A stretch of DNA of 64,000 bases from Orcinus orca (lineage: Eukaryota; Chordata; Mammalia; Artiodactyla; Delphinidae): the NCBI RefSeq assembly GCF_937001465.1, contig NC_064563.1:92661784-92725783 (forward strand). The letters are read 5' to 3'. The position numbers were made by a program, and so were the translations under genes. Positions 24,005 to 34,321 of the stretch are shown here, piece after piece (position 1 is the first letter of the stretch; every line of letters starts with the position of its first letter). The notes below the pieces were generated by a model. The model saw nothing but the letters and a program-made list of their open reading frames with translations, was not told the DNA's origin and did not search any database.

Positions 24005-24020
24005 AAATACTCACATTTTT
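24005..24020 (+). repeat. Outer TSD of the L1 nest, right copy
   Basis: aaatactcacattttt, 14 of 16 identical to 16059-16074. Confidence 0.65.
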
Positions 24021-24830
24021 CCTACTCAGATTGTTCAAGAACAGTAAGAAAGTTGATTTTATTTCTGGAAGAAAAAAAAGTGTATTACAATGCTTTTTAA
24101 TGGACATTTTAAATAGGCCCCACCAATAGCGTTTTAAGTTGCTAATGAAGTGACTTTATTCTTTATGCCAGGAGCCAAGCAATGATAAATAATTACATCA
24201 AAGCCTTTCTCTGACGTCAAAGTTCCAATATACTTCACTCAACTCATAGACTTTTTGATGTGTCAAAATGATCACCATCACCTCTGATACAGAGCAGGTT
24301 TGAATCTCAGAAAAACTGTGTTCTTAATTAAATCAGTCAAACCTTCATCAGCATTCATCTGCTATTATCTTCAATGTATCTCGATTACTGTCTCTCTTCC
24401 AATGAGAAGCAAATATTACTTTGTTACATAGAAATACCTTTGCTTTTGCTAAGTGCCTGCAGGAAAACATTCCTCATTAAAATAATTAACTGTGTGTGCT
24501 CAGAAATTTTGCTTTCTTATAGATACTATAAAATCCAAAATAGATACAGTTCTGAATTTCTATAAACTTTATGCACTATAATTTTAAACTAAGCTATGAA
24601 AATATTTCTAGATATTTTCCATTAAAAATTCAGTCTTTGAATTCAAATGTTTCTAAGCCTTAAAAGTTTTAAACAATTATTTTCTGAGTCACTTATAGCT
24701 TGAAAAACATATGTATAAGATGCAACTATACAATATAAAAATATATGTATATTTGTAATATACTTTTTAAAGCATTTGTGTCAATAAGACACCTTATTCT
24801 GAACTAAATGGTTCAATGTGGGTCTCACCC
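24021..24830. other. Unique AT-rich DNA, no gene seen
   Basis: No recognisable gene or repeat. A 63-codon open frame (24374-24565) has no features that suggest a protein. Confidence 0.45.
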
Positions 24831-24856
24831 AGTGGTTCTCAACCCAGACTGCACAG
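24831..24856 (+). mobile_element. MER5-like hAT element, left part
   Basis: 'cagtggttctcaacccagac' is the characteristic terminal sequence of the MER5/Charlie-type non-autonomous hAT transposons. The element is cut by an L1 3' end and continues at 25303. Confidence 0.65.
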
Positions 24857-25302
24857 CATGGATGAACCTCAAGGGCATTATGCTGAGTGAAATAAGCCAG
24901 AGAGAGAAAGGCAAATACTGCATGGTATCACTTATAGGAACTCATAGAAATAGACACTAGGATGGTCGTTGCCAGGGGCTGGAGTTGGGGGAAATGGGGA
25001 GAGGTTGGTAAACTGACAGTTTATTAAGCTGTCAGTTATTAAAATGAATAAATTCTGAGGACCTCATGTATAGCACGGTGAATACAGTTTAGTGTACTGT
25101 TGTATAACTGAAATTTGCTTAAGCATTCTCAACAGAAAAACACAAAGAAACCAACAAAAACTATGTGAGGTGATGGATGTATTAATTTGTGCGAATCTTT
25201 TCACAGTGTATACATATGTCAAATCATTACATTGTACTTTAAATGTATCAGCTTTGTTTGTCAGTGATAACCTTGATAAAGGCGGAAAAAATCTTTTTTA
25301 AT
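24857..25302 (+). mobile_element. Old L1 3' end inside MER5-like element
   Basis: The sequence starts in the L1 ORF2 C-terminal region ('atggatgaacctcaagggca', 'gtgaaataagccagagagag') and runs through a 3'UTR of an older mammalian L1 type ('ttgccaggggctggag', 'tacattgtactttaaatg'). It is 5'-truncated and lies inside a hAT element. No TSD was resolved. Confidence 0.8.
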
Positions 25303-25425
25303 TTGCCAGGGAGATTTTAAAAATTCTGATACACAGACCACTCCAGACCAAATAAATCAGAATCTCTTTGGGTAGGACCAAGGTGTCAGTAATTTTTAAG
25401 GCTCCTCAGGAGATTGTCCCTACAA
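25303..25425 (+). mobile_element. MER5-like hAT element, right part
   Basis: 'gccagggagattttaaaaat', 'ccagaccaaataaatcagaa' and 'aaggctcctcaggagatt' follow the MER5B-like order. The right terminus is lost. These elements encode no protein. Confidence 0.65.
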
Positions 25426-28400
25426 TGAGCTAGCTTATCATGCTAATATGTTTGTTACTTAATGTGAATTTTTGAGGAGAATACATATCTAATTACCATC
25501 ATGAGCCTAATCTTCAGCAATTTCCCATCATTAACCATATCTTATCCATGAACTATTTATAGCAGACTTGTTTCTAGTCCTATCCCATTTTGAACATGCT
25601 GAAAGCCTTTCTGATTTCCTTTCACTAAACAACTGCATGTATTTAATTAGCATACAAGGCTAAAATCAGCAAAAATGTTAGCCTTTTTTACTGGTATATT
25701 TGCATCTCAGGGTACCAAGGGGGTAGCTATCAGATTTCACAAGGTCTTCCATTCCCTCTCCTTTAATCCCCTTGGAGCTGTGCGAGAGCCCTGACAATTT
25801 ACTTCTGCACTAAGGAGGGTAAAGTGCCTGAGCTGCACATTCCATCACAACCACTGCGAACTTAACAACAGTATTTACTAGGTGTGTGTGTGCCAGAATG
25901 TCTCTCATGCTCAGGCTCATTCATCTCAGGGCTTAAATTGGCTCTCTCAGTGTTATTTTAATCTGTACAGACCCAATTACACACAACATACAAATGGTTC
26001 AAAGATATGCACATTATAACATGGCTGAGGATGCAGTTTCTGTCAGGAATAGCATTGTTAACTGTGATTGAAAAGACATGGATCTTGCTAAATAGATAGG
26101 ATACATTTTTATACCTACGGAATTTTGGAGGAAAGAAATATGCAACAGGTAAAATCTGAATTCCTCTGGAAGCCCCTGGGACCTTCTCAATAAGAGGACA
26201 CCTACAAATAATGATACGTAGTAGGAAATCCACTTTACAGATTAATAAACCAAGGGTGCAAGGGTTACAATAGGCTACACAAAATGATCTGCAAGCATCC
26301 CTGACCCATGAATTGAGCATGTCCTTTTGCTTTATCTCATATACTCAGACAGAGTTGCCATTCTTTGCCTAAAAACAGTTTGATAAGTGAGAGAATACCG
26401 ATTCAGCTCCTCACCAAAGGCCAAGAGAGCTAAATGCCTAGTTTTGCACTGAAGAACAAAAAGCCCATGCATTACATAGGAGCAATTCATTTCATTTTTC
26501 CTACCCCACAGCAGCCTTCTCTGTTCGAGTCTTTGGAGGGCATTCTAGCAGTTAAAAATTCTGGCAGTTAACAACCGATATAACATGGGTTTGGAACAAT
26601 CAGATTAGACAGCGGGAGCTCCTTTCTGCGGGCCCCCTGCCATGCCAAGGTCTAACTCTTTAGTTTCTAGATAAAGAGGCAGTCTCAAGGGTCTTAGGAC
26701 CCACCAGGAAATTTTGTGGCAAGGATATGTTCGGAGGGCTTGGGTCAGCAGATATATACCATTTGGTAAGGAGGAATTTCATTATCTTAACAACGGTTCT
26801 GGTTATCTGAGTGAATATTATCCCTGTGTCTAATACATGGGATTCTATTGATACAATTCTAGCACTTATCCTATTGACTGGAGAGTTGGATTTTTGACCT
26901 AGTGGTTTTTGTTCTGGTTATTACATATTTTCCCTGTCTCTTATTAAAATAAAAGATCTTGCTGAAAATTAATGGAGAAGAGAGACAGAGAAAGATGGGG
27001 GAGGGAAGATGGGAGGGAAAAAGGTTGAATCAGAGAGAAGAGAGAGAAAGGCTGGTGTATCTAGACAATGATTCCAATTACATAAACAATGCCCCCCCTC
27101 CCAACCTCTCCTAATATTCCAGGCTTGCAAAGGACTTGCAGCCACAGGTTTCTGCCACTCACAATCAGTGCCTCCATTTATCAATTTTACCTTGCACAGT
27201 GGTCTGCAGAACACAAATGCAAAGATACAGGAATAATGATTATCTGAGCACAGCCTCCCCTTGACGGTAATAACTGTTGGCTGGAGCAGGTGCTGAGATG
27301 CAATAAAATTCATGTTAAGCAGCATTTCTATTCTGTAGTCTATCAGATGTACTAAGATATCTCTTGGTGGCATGTGGCAAACCATCAGTCAATTCTATTT
27401 GGCTATTCAATGAGCAGAAAAAGAAATGTGCTTCTGTCACAAGCAAAAACTTGTCCTAAGCCAATTCTGCTGGATGCCTTGAGGTTAACTCAACTTCCCA
27501 GCACTCACTTTGAGTTGTGAGAAGTCTGAGTCCCACAGCTATCTGATAGTGAGTTCTGAATCTTTCATGCCATTAACCTTTACTAAATCTAAAGGAAAAA
27601 TACTCCATTTTATTTGGTCTCAGACTGAATTTAATAGCTGTTGCCAGGCTGACAGTCTGAAAGATGGAACCATGTAGCTCTGGCCAGTGATATCCATAGG
27701 AACATTCAGACAGGGAATGGCCAAGGTGGCATCATTACATACGGTACTGGAAGCTCCCCATATCTTTTAAACTATTTCTACTTCCTAAGCTAGGGACCCA
27801 CTCTAGTGAGATGTCATACCTTTTAGCTTAAGGTTTCATCCCCTTTCAAAATGTTTACACTGTTCAGATGAGTGACTCTAAACTTTGTCAGTCATTTAAG
27901 CTATAATGAAATTGGGTCTATCAGATATTTTCCTGAAAGAAGCTTCTGTAAATAAAGAGATAAGAAATACATGAAGATACTTATAACTTGAAAGATAAAT
28001 ACACCTGAGGGAGAAGATGACAAATGGATGAGCAAAAAACATACTGTTGTATAACTGTAACTCACATTTTTTGCCTAAATGGCCTTGTGCCTAGCTTTGG
28101 AGAATAAGGAGAATATCCCCTTCCCCCCAAGCTAAATCAACTTTGTCTGTAATCCTTTTTCCCAAAGAGACTCATTAAGCAGGACACTATTTCATACTGT
28201 GACAGAAGAGGCTAGTGGCTTTCTACATGCCTTCTCCCCTTCTTCCGTACTAAATAGCAGGGGCTTTAGCAGGACACATTGCTCCTCAGAATAAAAAAAT
28301 AGATTTTCCTGAATCTCTTACAGCTATGTATAGCACATGCCTAAGTCTGGCCATTAAAATGTAAGTATTTGGAACTTCCAGGAAGACTTTAAAAGAAGTG

Positions 28401-28689
28401 GATTCACAGGGGTTGGGGCCCCTTTGCTGTTTCCTACTTTCTCCTGTTACCAGCCTGGCTAGAGTTTTAGTGATCATCTTACACTCCACGATCAGTCATT
28501 AACATCATCCTTAGCATACTCTTAAAACTCTTTGACCCTTTTCTCACATATCCTTATTGTCTTACACCTTGAGAAACTCAGATCTTCGCTGAATCTGTGC
28601 CTGCGTCCACACAAATAAACTGGAGTACACAAAAGACACAAAACCATAATGAATGTTCTCATCTTAAATTCATACTGCCAACTCTATTT
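25426..28689. other. 3.3 kb with no recognised gene
   Basis: No coding region, RNA gene or confident repeat. A purine-rich tract lies at 26970-27050. The part at about 28280-28490 ('ggccattaaaatgtaagtat', 'gactttaaaagaagtggatt') resembles an old dispersed repeat I cannot name. The minus-strand open frames at 25958-26320 and 26969-27385 have no recognisable domains. Confidence 0.4.
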
Positions 28690-28946
28690 TAATTTTTTAT
28701 TTTTTTAATTGGGGTAAAATATACATAACTTAAAATTTACCATTTTAACCATTTTTGAGAGTACAGTTCAGTGGCATTAAGTACATTCACACTGTTAATA
28801 CAACCATCATCACTACTTTCCATTTCCAGAACTTGTTTCAACTTGCAAAACTGAAATTCTCTACCCATTAAACAATAATTCTCCATTCTCCACTCTCCCC
28901 AGCCCCAGGCAACCATTATTCTACTTTCTGTCTTTATAGTTACCAC
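28690..28946 (-). mobile_element. Old L1 (or HAL1-like) 3' end, minus strand
   Basis: The complement of an older L1-type 3' end: 'ggtaaaatatacataactta', 'agtacagttcagtggcatta' and 'gcaaccattattctactttc' are the reverse of the '...tactttaatgccactgaactgtac...' 3'UTR. It directly abuts ORF1-side L1 sequence at 28950, with no ORF2 between. That fits either an internally deleted L1 or a HAL1 (half-L1, ORF1-only) element. Confidence 0.7.
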
Positions 28947-30179
28947 GGGGGATTATATTTAACATTCTAAAGTTACAACATTCTAATTTGAGTTATACCA
29001 GCTTAACTTCAATAACATACAAAAACTCTGTTCCAATACAGCTCTATCCCTACCCCCTTTCTGTTATTGATGTGACAAACTACATCTTTACACATTGTGT
29101 GTCCAAAAACATAAACTAATAATTATTGTTTTTATTCATTAAATAACACAGAAAACAAAAAGTACAGTTACAAATCAAATTAATAGTATTTAATTGTCCA
29201 TGTGAATACATTTACCAAAGACCCTTATTTTTTTATACAACTTTGAGTTACTGTCTAGAGTAACTAGACAGTAGAGTCCTTTCATTTCAAACTGAAGATC
29301 TCCCTTTAGCATTTCTTGCAAGGGCAGGTCTAGTAGTAATGAACTCCCTGAGCTTTTGTTTATCTGGGAATGTCTTAATTTTTCCTTTTTTTTTTTTTTT
29401 TTTTTTTTGCGGTACGCGGGCCTCTCCCGTGGTGGAGCACAGGCTCCGGACGCGCAGGCTCAGCGGGCATGGCTCACCGGCCCAGCCACTCCGCAGCACG
29501 TGGGATCTTCCCGGACCGGGGCACGAACCCGTGTCCCCTGCATCGGCAGGCGGACTCTCAACCACTGCGCCACCAGGGAAGCCCTTTTCCCTCATTTTTG
29601 AGTGATAGTTTTGCTCGATTCTTGATTGATAGCTTTTATCCTTCCACAATTTAAATACGTCAATGCATTGCCATCTGACCGCCAAGGTTTCAGATAACAA
29701 TCTGCTGATAATCTTATTGGGGATTCCATTGTATATAACTCTCTGTGGCTTTCAAGATTCTCTCTGTGGCTTTGGCTTGCAACTGTTTGATTACAGTGTG
29801 CTTCAGTGTAGGTCTCTTTGAATCTACCCTGCTTAGAATTTGTTGAATTCCTTGGATGTTTACATTCACGCCTTTCACGGAATTTGGGGAGTTTGGGGAC
29901 ATTTTTTCTCTTCCCATTTCTCTCTCTTTCTCTTCCAGGGACTCCCACAACGTGCATGTTGGTCTGCTTGATGGTTTACCAAAGGTCCTTCAGGTTCCGT
30001 TCATTTTTCTTCAATCTTATTTTTTCTCTGTACCTCAAACTTGATCATTTCAATTGTCCACCCTATCAACAAGTTCTATGATTTTTCTGGGTTCTTAAAT
30101 CTGCTTATGAATCCATCGACTGAGATTTTCATTTCAGTTATTGTAATTTTCAGCTGCAGAATTTCTTTCTAGTTCCTTT
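28947..30179 (-). mobile_element. Old L1/HAL1-like ORF1 region, minus strand
   Basis: The complement of an old L1 inter-ORF and ORF1 region: 'tttcttgcaagggcaggtct' and 'ctttcaagattctctctgtg' are reverse complements of ORF1 C-terminal and RRM coding blocks, and the part near 30100-30179 corresponds to the ORF1 N-terminal side. Reading frames are broken. It hosts the SINE at 29386-29584, is interrupted at 30180 by a younger L1, and resumes at 34322. Confidence 0.75.
29386..29584 (-). mobile_element. CHR-1 type cetartiodactyl SINE, CpG-rich
   Basis: On the minus strand it opens with 'gggcttccctggtggcgcag', with A-box-like 'tggcgcagtgg' and B-box-like 'ggttcgtgcccc'. The body ends 'gcgtaccgc' and an A23 tail (T run at 29386-29408) follows. 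About 15 CpG dinucleotides survive, so this is the least decayed CHR copy here and probably a young insertion. A 6-bp ttttcc repeat (29380-29385 and 29585-29590) flanks it. Removing the SINE restores the host L1 ('cttaatttttccctcat'). Confidence 0.92.
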
Positions 30180-30191
30180 TTATGTTTTTAT
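30180..30191 (+). repeat. TSD of younger minus-strand L1, left copy
   Basis: ttatgtttttat here and at 34310-34321, perfect over 12 bp. Joining the two flanks restores the old L1 ('tttttatgtttttattcttt'). Confidence 0.75.
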
Positions 30192-30366
30192 CTCTTCTTT
30201 AAAAATTTTTATTACTTACATGATATTTGTTGTTTAAAAATCAAATAAAATTGAAATATTTAACAAATAAATATAAATCCCTCTGATATTTCACCTGAGA
30301 AAATGAACACTAAAATTTTGGTGTTTCTGAATTTTGTGCCATGCTTTTAATGTCCTAGAATATTTA
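30192..30366 (-). other. AT-rich block between L1 3' end and TSD
   Basis: About 175 bp of AT-rich sequence lie between the left TSD and the recognisable 3' end of the minus-strand L1 (from about 30367). On the minus strand it follows the L1 3' end and ends with AATAAA (complement of tttatt at 30208-30213) some 16 nt before the TSD, then an A-rich 'aaagaagag'. This fits a 3' transduction, though the tail is weak. The alternative is a diverged 3'UTR extension. Confidence 0.4.
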
Positions 30367-30772
30367 TCTATATATTTTTAATTGAAGTACAGTTGATTTA
30401 TAATATTATATAAGTTTCAGGTGTACAACATAGCAATTCTATGATTCTATATTTTTATAGATTATACTCCTTTTAAAGTTATTATAAAAATATTAGCTAT
30501 ATTCTCTGTGCTGTACAATATGTCTTTGGAGCTTGTTCATTTTATATGTAGTACCTCTCTCTAGCCCCTCGCCTCTTACCTCTCCCCACTGATAACCACT
30601 AGTTTGTTCTCTATGCCTGTGAGTCTGTTTATGTTTTGTTACATTAATTTGTTTATCTTTTGAGATTCCACATGTAAGTGATAACATAGAGTATTTATCT
30701 TTCTCTGTCTGACTTATTTCACTAAGCATAATATGTCCAGCTCCACCCATGTTGTTGCAAATGGCAAAACTT

Positions 30773-30953
30773 TTTTTTTTTTTGATGTGGACCATTTTTA
30801 AAGTCTTTATTGAATTTGTTACAATATTGCTTCTGTTTCATGTTTTGGTTTTTTGGCCGTGAGGCATGTCTTAGCTCCCTGACCAGGGATCGAACCCACA
30901 CCACCTGCATTGGAAGACAAAGTCTCAAACACTGAACCACCAGGGAAGTCCCT
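30773..30953 (-). mobile_element. CHR-2 type SINE, minus strand
   Basis: On the minus strand it reads 'gggacttccctggtggttca' at the 5' end, then a B-box-like 'ggttcgatccc', a body ending near 'acagaagcaatattgtaaca', then 'aattcaataaagac' and 'atggtccacatc' and an A tail. That 3' end is characteristic of the longer CHR-2 SINEs. A 7-bp aaaactt repeat (30766-30772 and 30954-30960) flanks it, and removal restores the host L1. Confidence 0.9.
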
Positions 30954-30990
30954 AAAACTTCATTCTTTTTTATGGCTGAGTAATATTCCA

Positions 30991-31040
30991 TTGTGTGTAT
31001 GTATGTGTGTGTGTGTATACACACATACACACACACATAT
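30991..31040. repeat. GT/AC palindromic microsatellite
   Basis: (GT)n with 'gtat' interruptions up to 31015, a central gtatac, then (AC)n. It lies in the L1 region that normally reads 'attccattgtgtatatata', the same L1 position as the AC tract at 23258. Near-palindromic, with Z-DNA potential. Confidence 0.85.
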
Positions 31041-31517
31041 GGCACATCTTCTTTATCCACTTTTCTGTTAATGGACACTTATGTTGCTTCCATGTCTTGG
31101 CTGTTATAAGTAATGCTGCTATGAACATTGGGATGCACGTATCTTTTAAAGTTAGTGTTTTCAGTTCCTTTGGATATATACCCAGGAGTGGAACTGCTGG
31201 ATCATATGGTAGTTCTATTTTTAGTTTTCTTGAGGAAACTCCATGCTGTTTTCCATAGTGACTGCACCAATTTACATTCCCACCAACAGTGTACTAGAGT
31301 TCCCTTATCTCCATGTCCTCACCAGCATTTATTATTTGTAGACTTTTTGATGATAGCCATTCTGACAGGTGTGAAGTTCTATCTCATTGTGGTTCCGATT
31401 TGCGTTTCTCTGATGATTAGTGATACTGAGCATCTTTTCATGTGTCTGTTAGACATCTGTAGTCTTCTTCAGAAAAATGGATATTCAGGTCTTCTGCCCA
31501 TCTTTCAATCAGGTTGT

Positions 31518-31531
31518 TTATTTGATATTGA
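31518..31531 (+). repeat. TSD of inner L1 5'UTR-ORF1 insertion, left copy
   Basis: ttatttgatattga, perfectly repeated at 33064-33077. The host minus-strand L1 is continuous when the insert is removed. Confidence 0.95.
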
Positions 31532-33063
31532 GAGGAAGTTGCAAGATGGCAGAGTAGAAGGACATGAGTTCATCCCTTCTTACAAAAACACAAAAATCAC
31601 AACTAACTCCTGAACAATCATTGACAAAAAACCCACTGGAACCTACCAAAAAAGATACCCTACAGCCAAACACAAAGAAGAAGCCACAGGCAGATGGTAG
31701 GAGGGGCGCAATCCCAATAAAAACAAATCCCATACCTGCCAGGTGGGTGACTCACAAACTCAAAAATAATTATACCACAGAAGTTCTCCCACAGGAGTGA
31801 AAGTACTGAGCCCCACATCAGACTTCCCAGCTTGGGGGCCTGGCAACAGGAGGAGGAGACCCCCGAGAATCTGGCTTTGAAGGCCAGCAGGGTTAGACTG
31901 CAGGAATTCCACAAGACTGGGGGAAACAGAAACTCCACTCTTGGAGGGTGCACACAAGGTCTCGTGTGCACCAAGACCGAGGGAAAAAAGCAGTGACCTC
32001 ATAGGAGACTGGGCCATACCTACCTGCTAGTATTAGAGGGTCTCCTGCAGAGGCAGGGGGAGGCTGTGGGGACAAAGACACTGGCAGTGGCAGTTCTGGT
32101 GAGCACTCATTGGCGTGAGCTCTCCTGGAGGCTGCCAATTCCTCCCCAAGACCTAGCCCCATCCAACAGCCTAAAGGATCCAGTCCTGGGAAGCCTCAGG
32201 CCAAACAAGCAACAGGGTGGGAACACAGCCCCACCCATCAGCAGATGGGCTGCTTAAAGTATTCCTGAGCACAGCCCTGCCCACCAGAGGGACAAGTTCC
32301 AGCTCCACCCACCAGTGGGTAGGAACTAGTCCCTCCCACCAGGAAGCCTGCACAAGCCTCTTAGACAGCCTCATCCATCAGAGGGCAGACAGCAGAAGCA
32401 AGAAGAACTACAATCCTGCAGCTTGCAGAACAGAAACCACAGTCACAGAAGTCAGACAAAATGAGATGGCAGAGGAATATGTCCCAGATGAAGGAACAAG
32501 ATAAAACCCCAGAACAACAGCTAAGTGAAGTGGAGATAGGCAATCTTCCAGAAAAAGAATTTAGAGTAATAACAGTGAAGATGATCCAAGATCTCAGAAT
32601 AAAGAATGAGGGCACAGATCGAGAAGATACAAGAAATGTTTAACAAAGACCTAGAAGGCTAAAGAACAAACAAACGGAGATGAACAATACAATAACTGAA
32701 ATGAAAAATACACTAGAAGGAATCAATAGCAGAGTAACTGAGGCAGAAGAACAGATAAGTGAGCTGGAAGACAGAATGGTGGAAATCACTGCCATGGAAC
32801 AGAATAAAGAACAAAAATGAAAAGAAATGAAGACAGTCTAAGAGACATCTGGGACAACATTAAAATATCAACATTTGCATAATAGAGGTCACAGAAGGAG
32901 AGAGAGAAAGGACCTGAGAAAATATTTGAAGAGATATTAGCTGAAAAATTCCCTAACATGGAAAAGGAAACAATCACCAAAGTCCAGGAAGCTCAGAGAG
33001 TGCCAGGCAGGATAAACCAAGGAGGAACACATCAAGACACACAGTAATCAAACTGACAAAAAA
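31532..33063 (+). mobile_element. L1 copy made only of 5'UTR and partial ORF1
   Basis: A 1.53-kb plus-strand insertion beginning with an L1 5' end ('gaggaagttgcaagatggca') and a ~930-bp 5'UTR, followed by ORF1 from 32461. It stops within ORF1 at 'aatcaaactgacaaaaaa', where other copies read 'gcaaaaattaaagac' (near 56549). It has no ORF2, no 3'UTR and no L1 poly(A) signal, yet is bounded by a perfect 14-bp TSD. The 5' end is complete and the 3' end missing, the reverse of the usual L1 truncation. Internal priming at the A-rich ORF1 site or a prematurely ended transcript would explain it. Confidence 0.9.
32461..33063 (+). pseudogene. L1 ORF1, 3'-truncated
   Basis: Starts with MRWQRNMSQMKEQDKTPEQQ and stays open for 60 codons (to 32643), covering the N-terminal part ahead of and into the coiled coil (NLPEKEFRVITVKMIQDL). 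After a frameshift the coiled-coil and RRM regions follow in other frames. Sequence ends before the C-terminal domain. As an RNA chaperone it would be non-functional. Confidence 0.85.
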
Positions 33064-33077
33064 TTATTTGATATTGA
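33064..33077 (+). repeat. TSD of inner L1 5'UTR-ORF1 insertion, right copy
   Basis: ttatttgatattga, identical to 31518-31531, directly after the A6 end of the insert. Confidence 0.95.
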
Positions 33078-34309
33078 TTTATATGAGCTGTTTATATATT
33101 TTGGATATTAACCCCTTCTCAGTCATATCATTTGCAAATATTTTTCTCCCATTCAGTAGGTTGCCTTTTCATTTTGTCAGTAGTTTGCTGTGCAAAAGCT
33201 TGTTAAGTTTATTTGGTCCCAATTGTTTATTGTTGCTTTTGTTTCCTTTGCCTTAGGACACAGATCCAAAAAAATATTGCTACAATTTATGTCAAAGAGT
33301 ATCCTGCCTATATTTTCTTCTAGGAGTTTTATGGTTTCTGGTCTTATATTTATATACATCTTTAATCCATTTTGAGTTTACTTTTTGTATATGCTGTGAG
33401 AAAATGTTCCAATTTCATTCTTTTACATGTAGCTGTCCAGTTTTCCCAGCACCACTTACTGAAAAGACTGTCTTTTCCTCATTGCATATTCTTGCCTCCT
33501 TTGTCATAGATTAATTGACCATAAGGGTATGGGTTTATTTTTGGGCTCTCTATTCTGTGCACTGATCTATGTGTCTGCTTTGTGCCAATACCATACTGTT
33601 TTGATTACTGTAGCTTTGCAGTATAGTCTGAAGTAAGGGACCATAATACCTCGGTTCATTCTTTTTTCTTAGGATTGCTTTGGCTATTCAGGGTCTTTTG
33701 TGGTCCCACATAAATTTTAGGATTATTTGTTCTAATTCTGTGAAGAATGTTATGTTTATTTTAACAGGTATTGCATTAAACCTATAGCTTGCTTTGGGTA
33801 CTGTGGTAATTTTAACAATATTAATTACTCCAGTCCATGAACACTATCTTTCCATTTCTTTGTATCATCTTCAATTTCCTTCAACAATGTTTTATAGTTT
33901 TCAGAGTATAGGTCTTTCACCTCCTTGCTTAAGTTTATCTCTAGGTATATTATTCTTTCTGATACAATTTTAAATGGAATTGTTCTCTGGCTTTCTCTTT
34001 CTGATAGTTCATTATTAGTGTATAGAAAAACAACAATAATAAACATGTATATTAATCATGTATCCTGCAACTTTACTGAATTCATTTATTAGTTCTAATA
34101 GTTTTTTGGTGGAGACTTGAGGGTTTTCTATATATAGTTTCATGTCATCTGCAAATAGTGACAGTTTTACTTCTTCCCTTCCACTTTGGATGCCTTCTAT
34201 TTTTCTTTCTGATTGCTGTGGCTAGGACTTCCAATACTATGTTAATAGAAGTGGCAAGAGTGGGCATACTTATCTTGTTCCTGATTTTACAGGATAAGCT
34301 TTTAGCTTC

Positions 34310-34321
34310 TTATGTTTTTAT
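34310..34321 (+). repeat. TSD of younger minus-strand L1, right copy
   Basis: ttatgtttttat, identical to 30180-30191. Confidence 0.75.

Larger units (their letters stand above)
30367..34309 (-). mobile_element. 5'-truncated L1 with two inner insertions
   Basis: A minus-strand L1 whose 3'UTR starts at about 30367 ('tttaattgaagtacagttga'). Its ORF2 continues through the C-terminal part (30500-31520), resumes at 33078 after an inner L1 insertion, and runs to RT sequence around 34160 with a FADD-type region ('atgtcatctgcaaatagtga' complement). The element stops at 34309 within RT, so it is 5'-truncated. Inner insertions are a SINE at 30773-30953 and an L1 5'UTR-ORF1 copy at 31532-33063. All frames are broken. 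Confidence 0.85.

Noticed and set aside
26969..27385. 138-codon minus-strand open frame
   Set aside because: No domain; its end lies in the purine-rich simple tract, and no exon signals could be supported.
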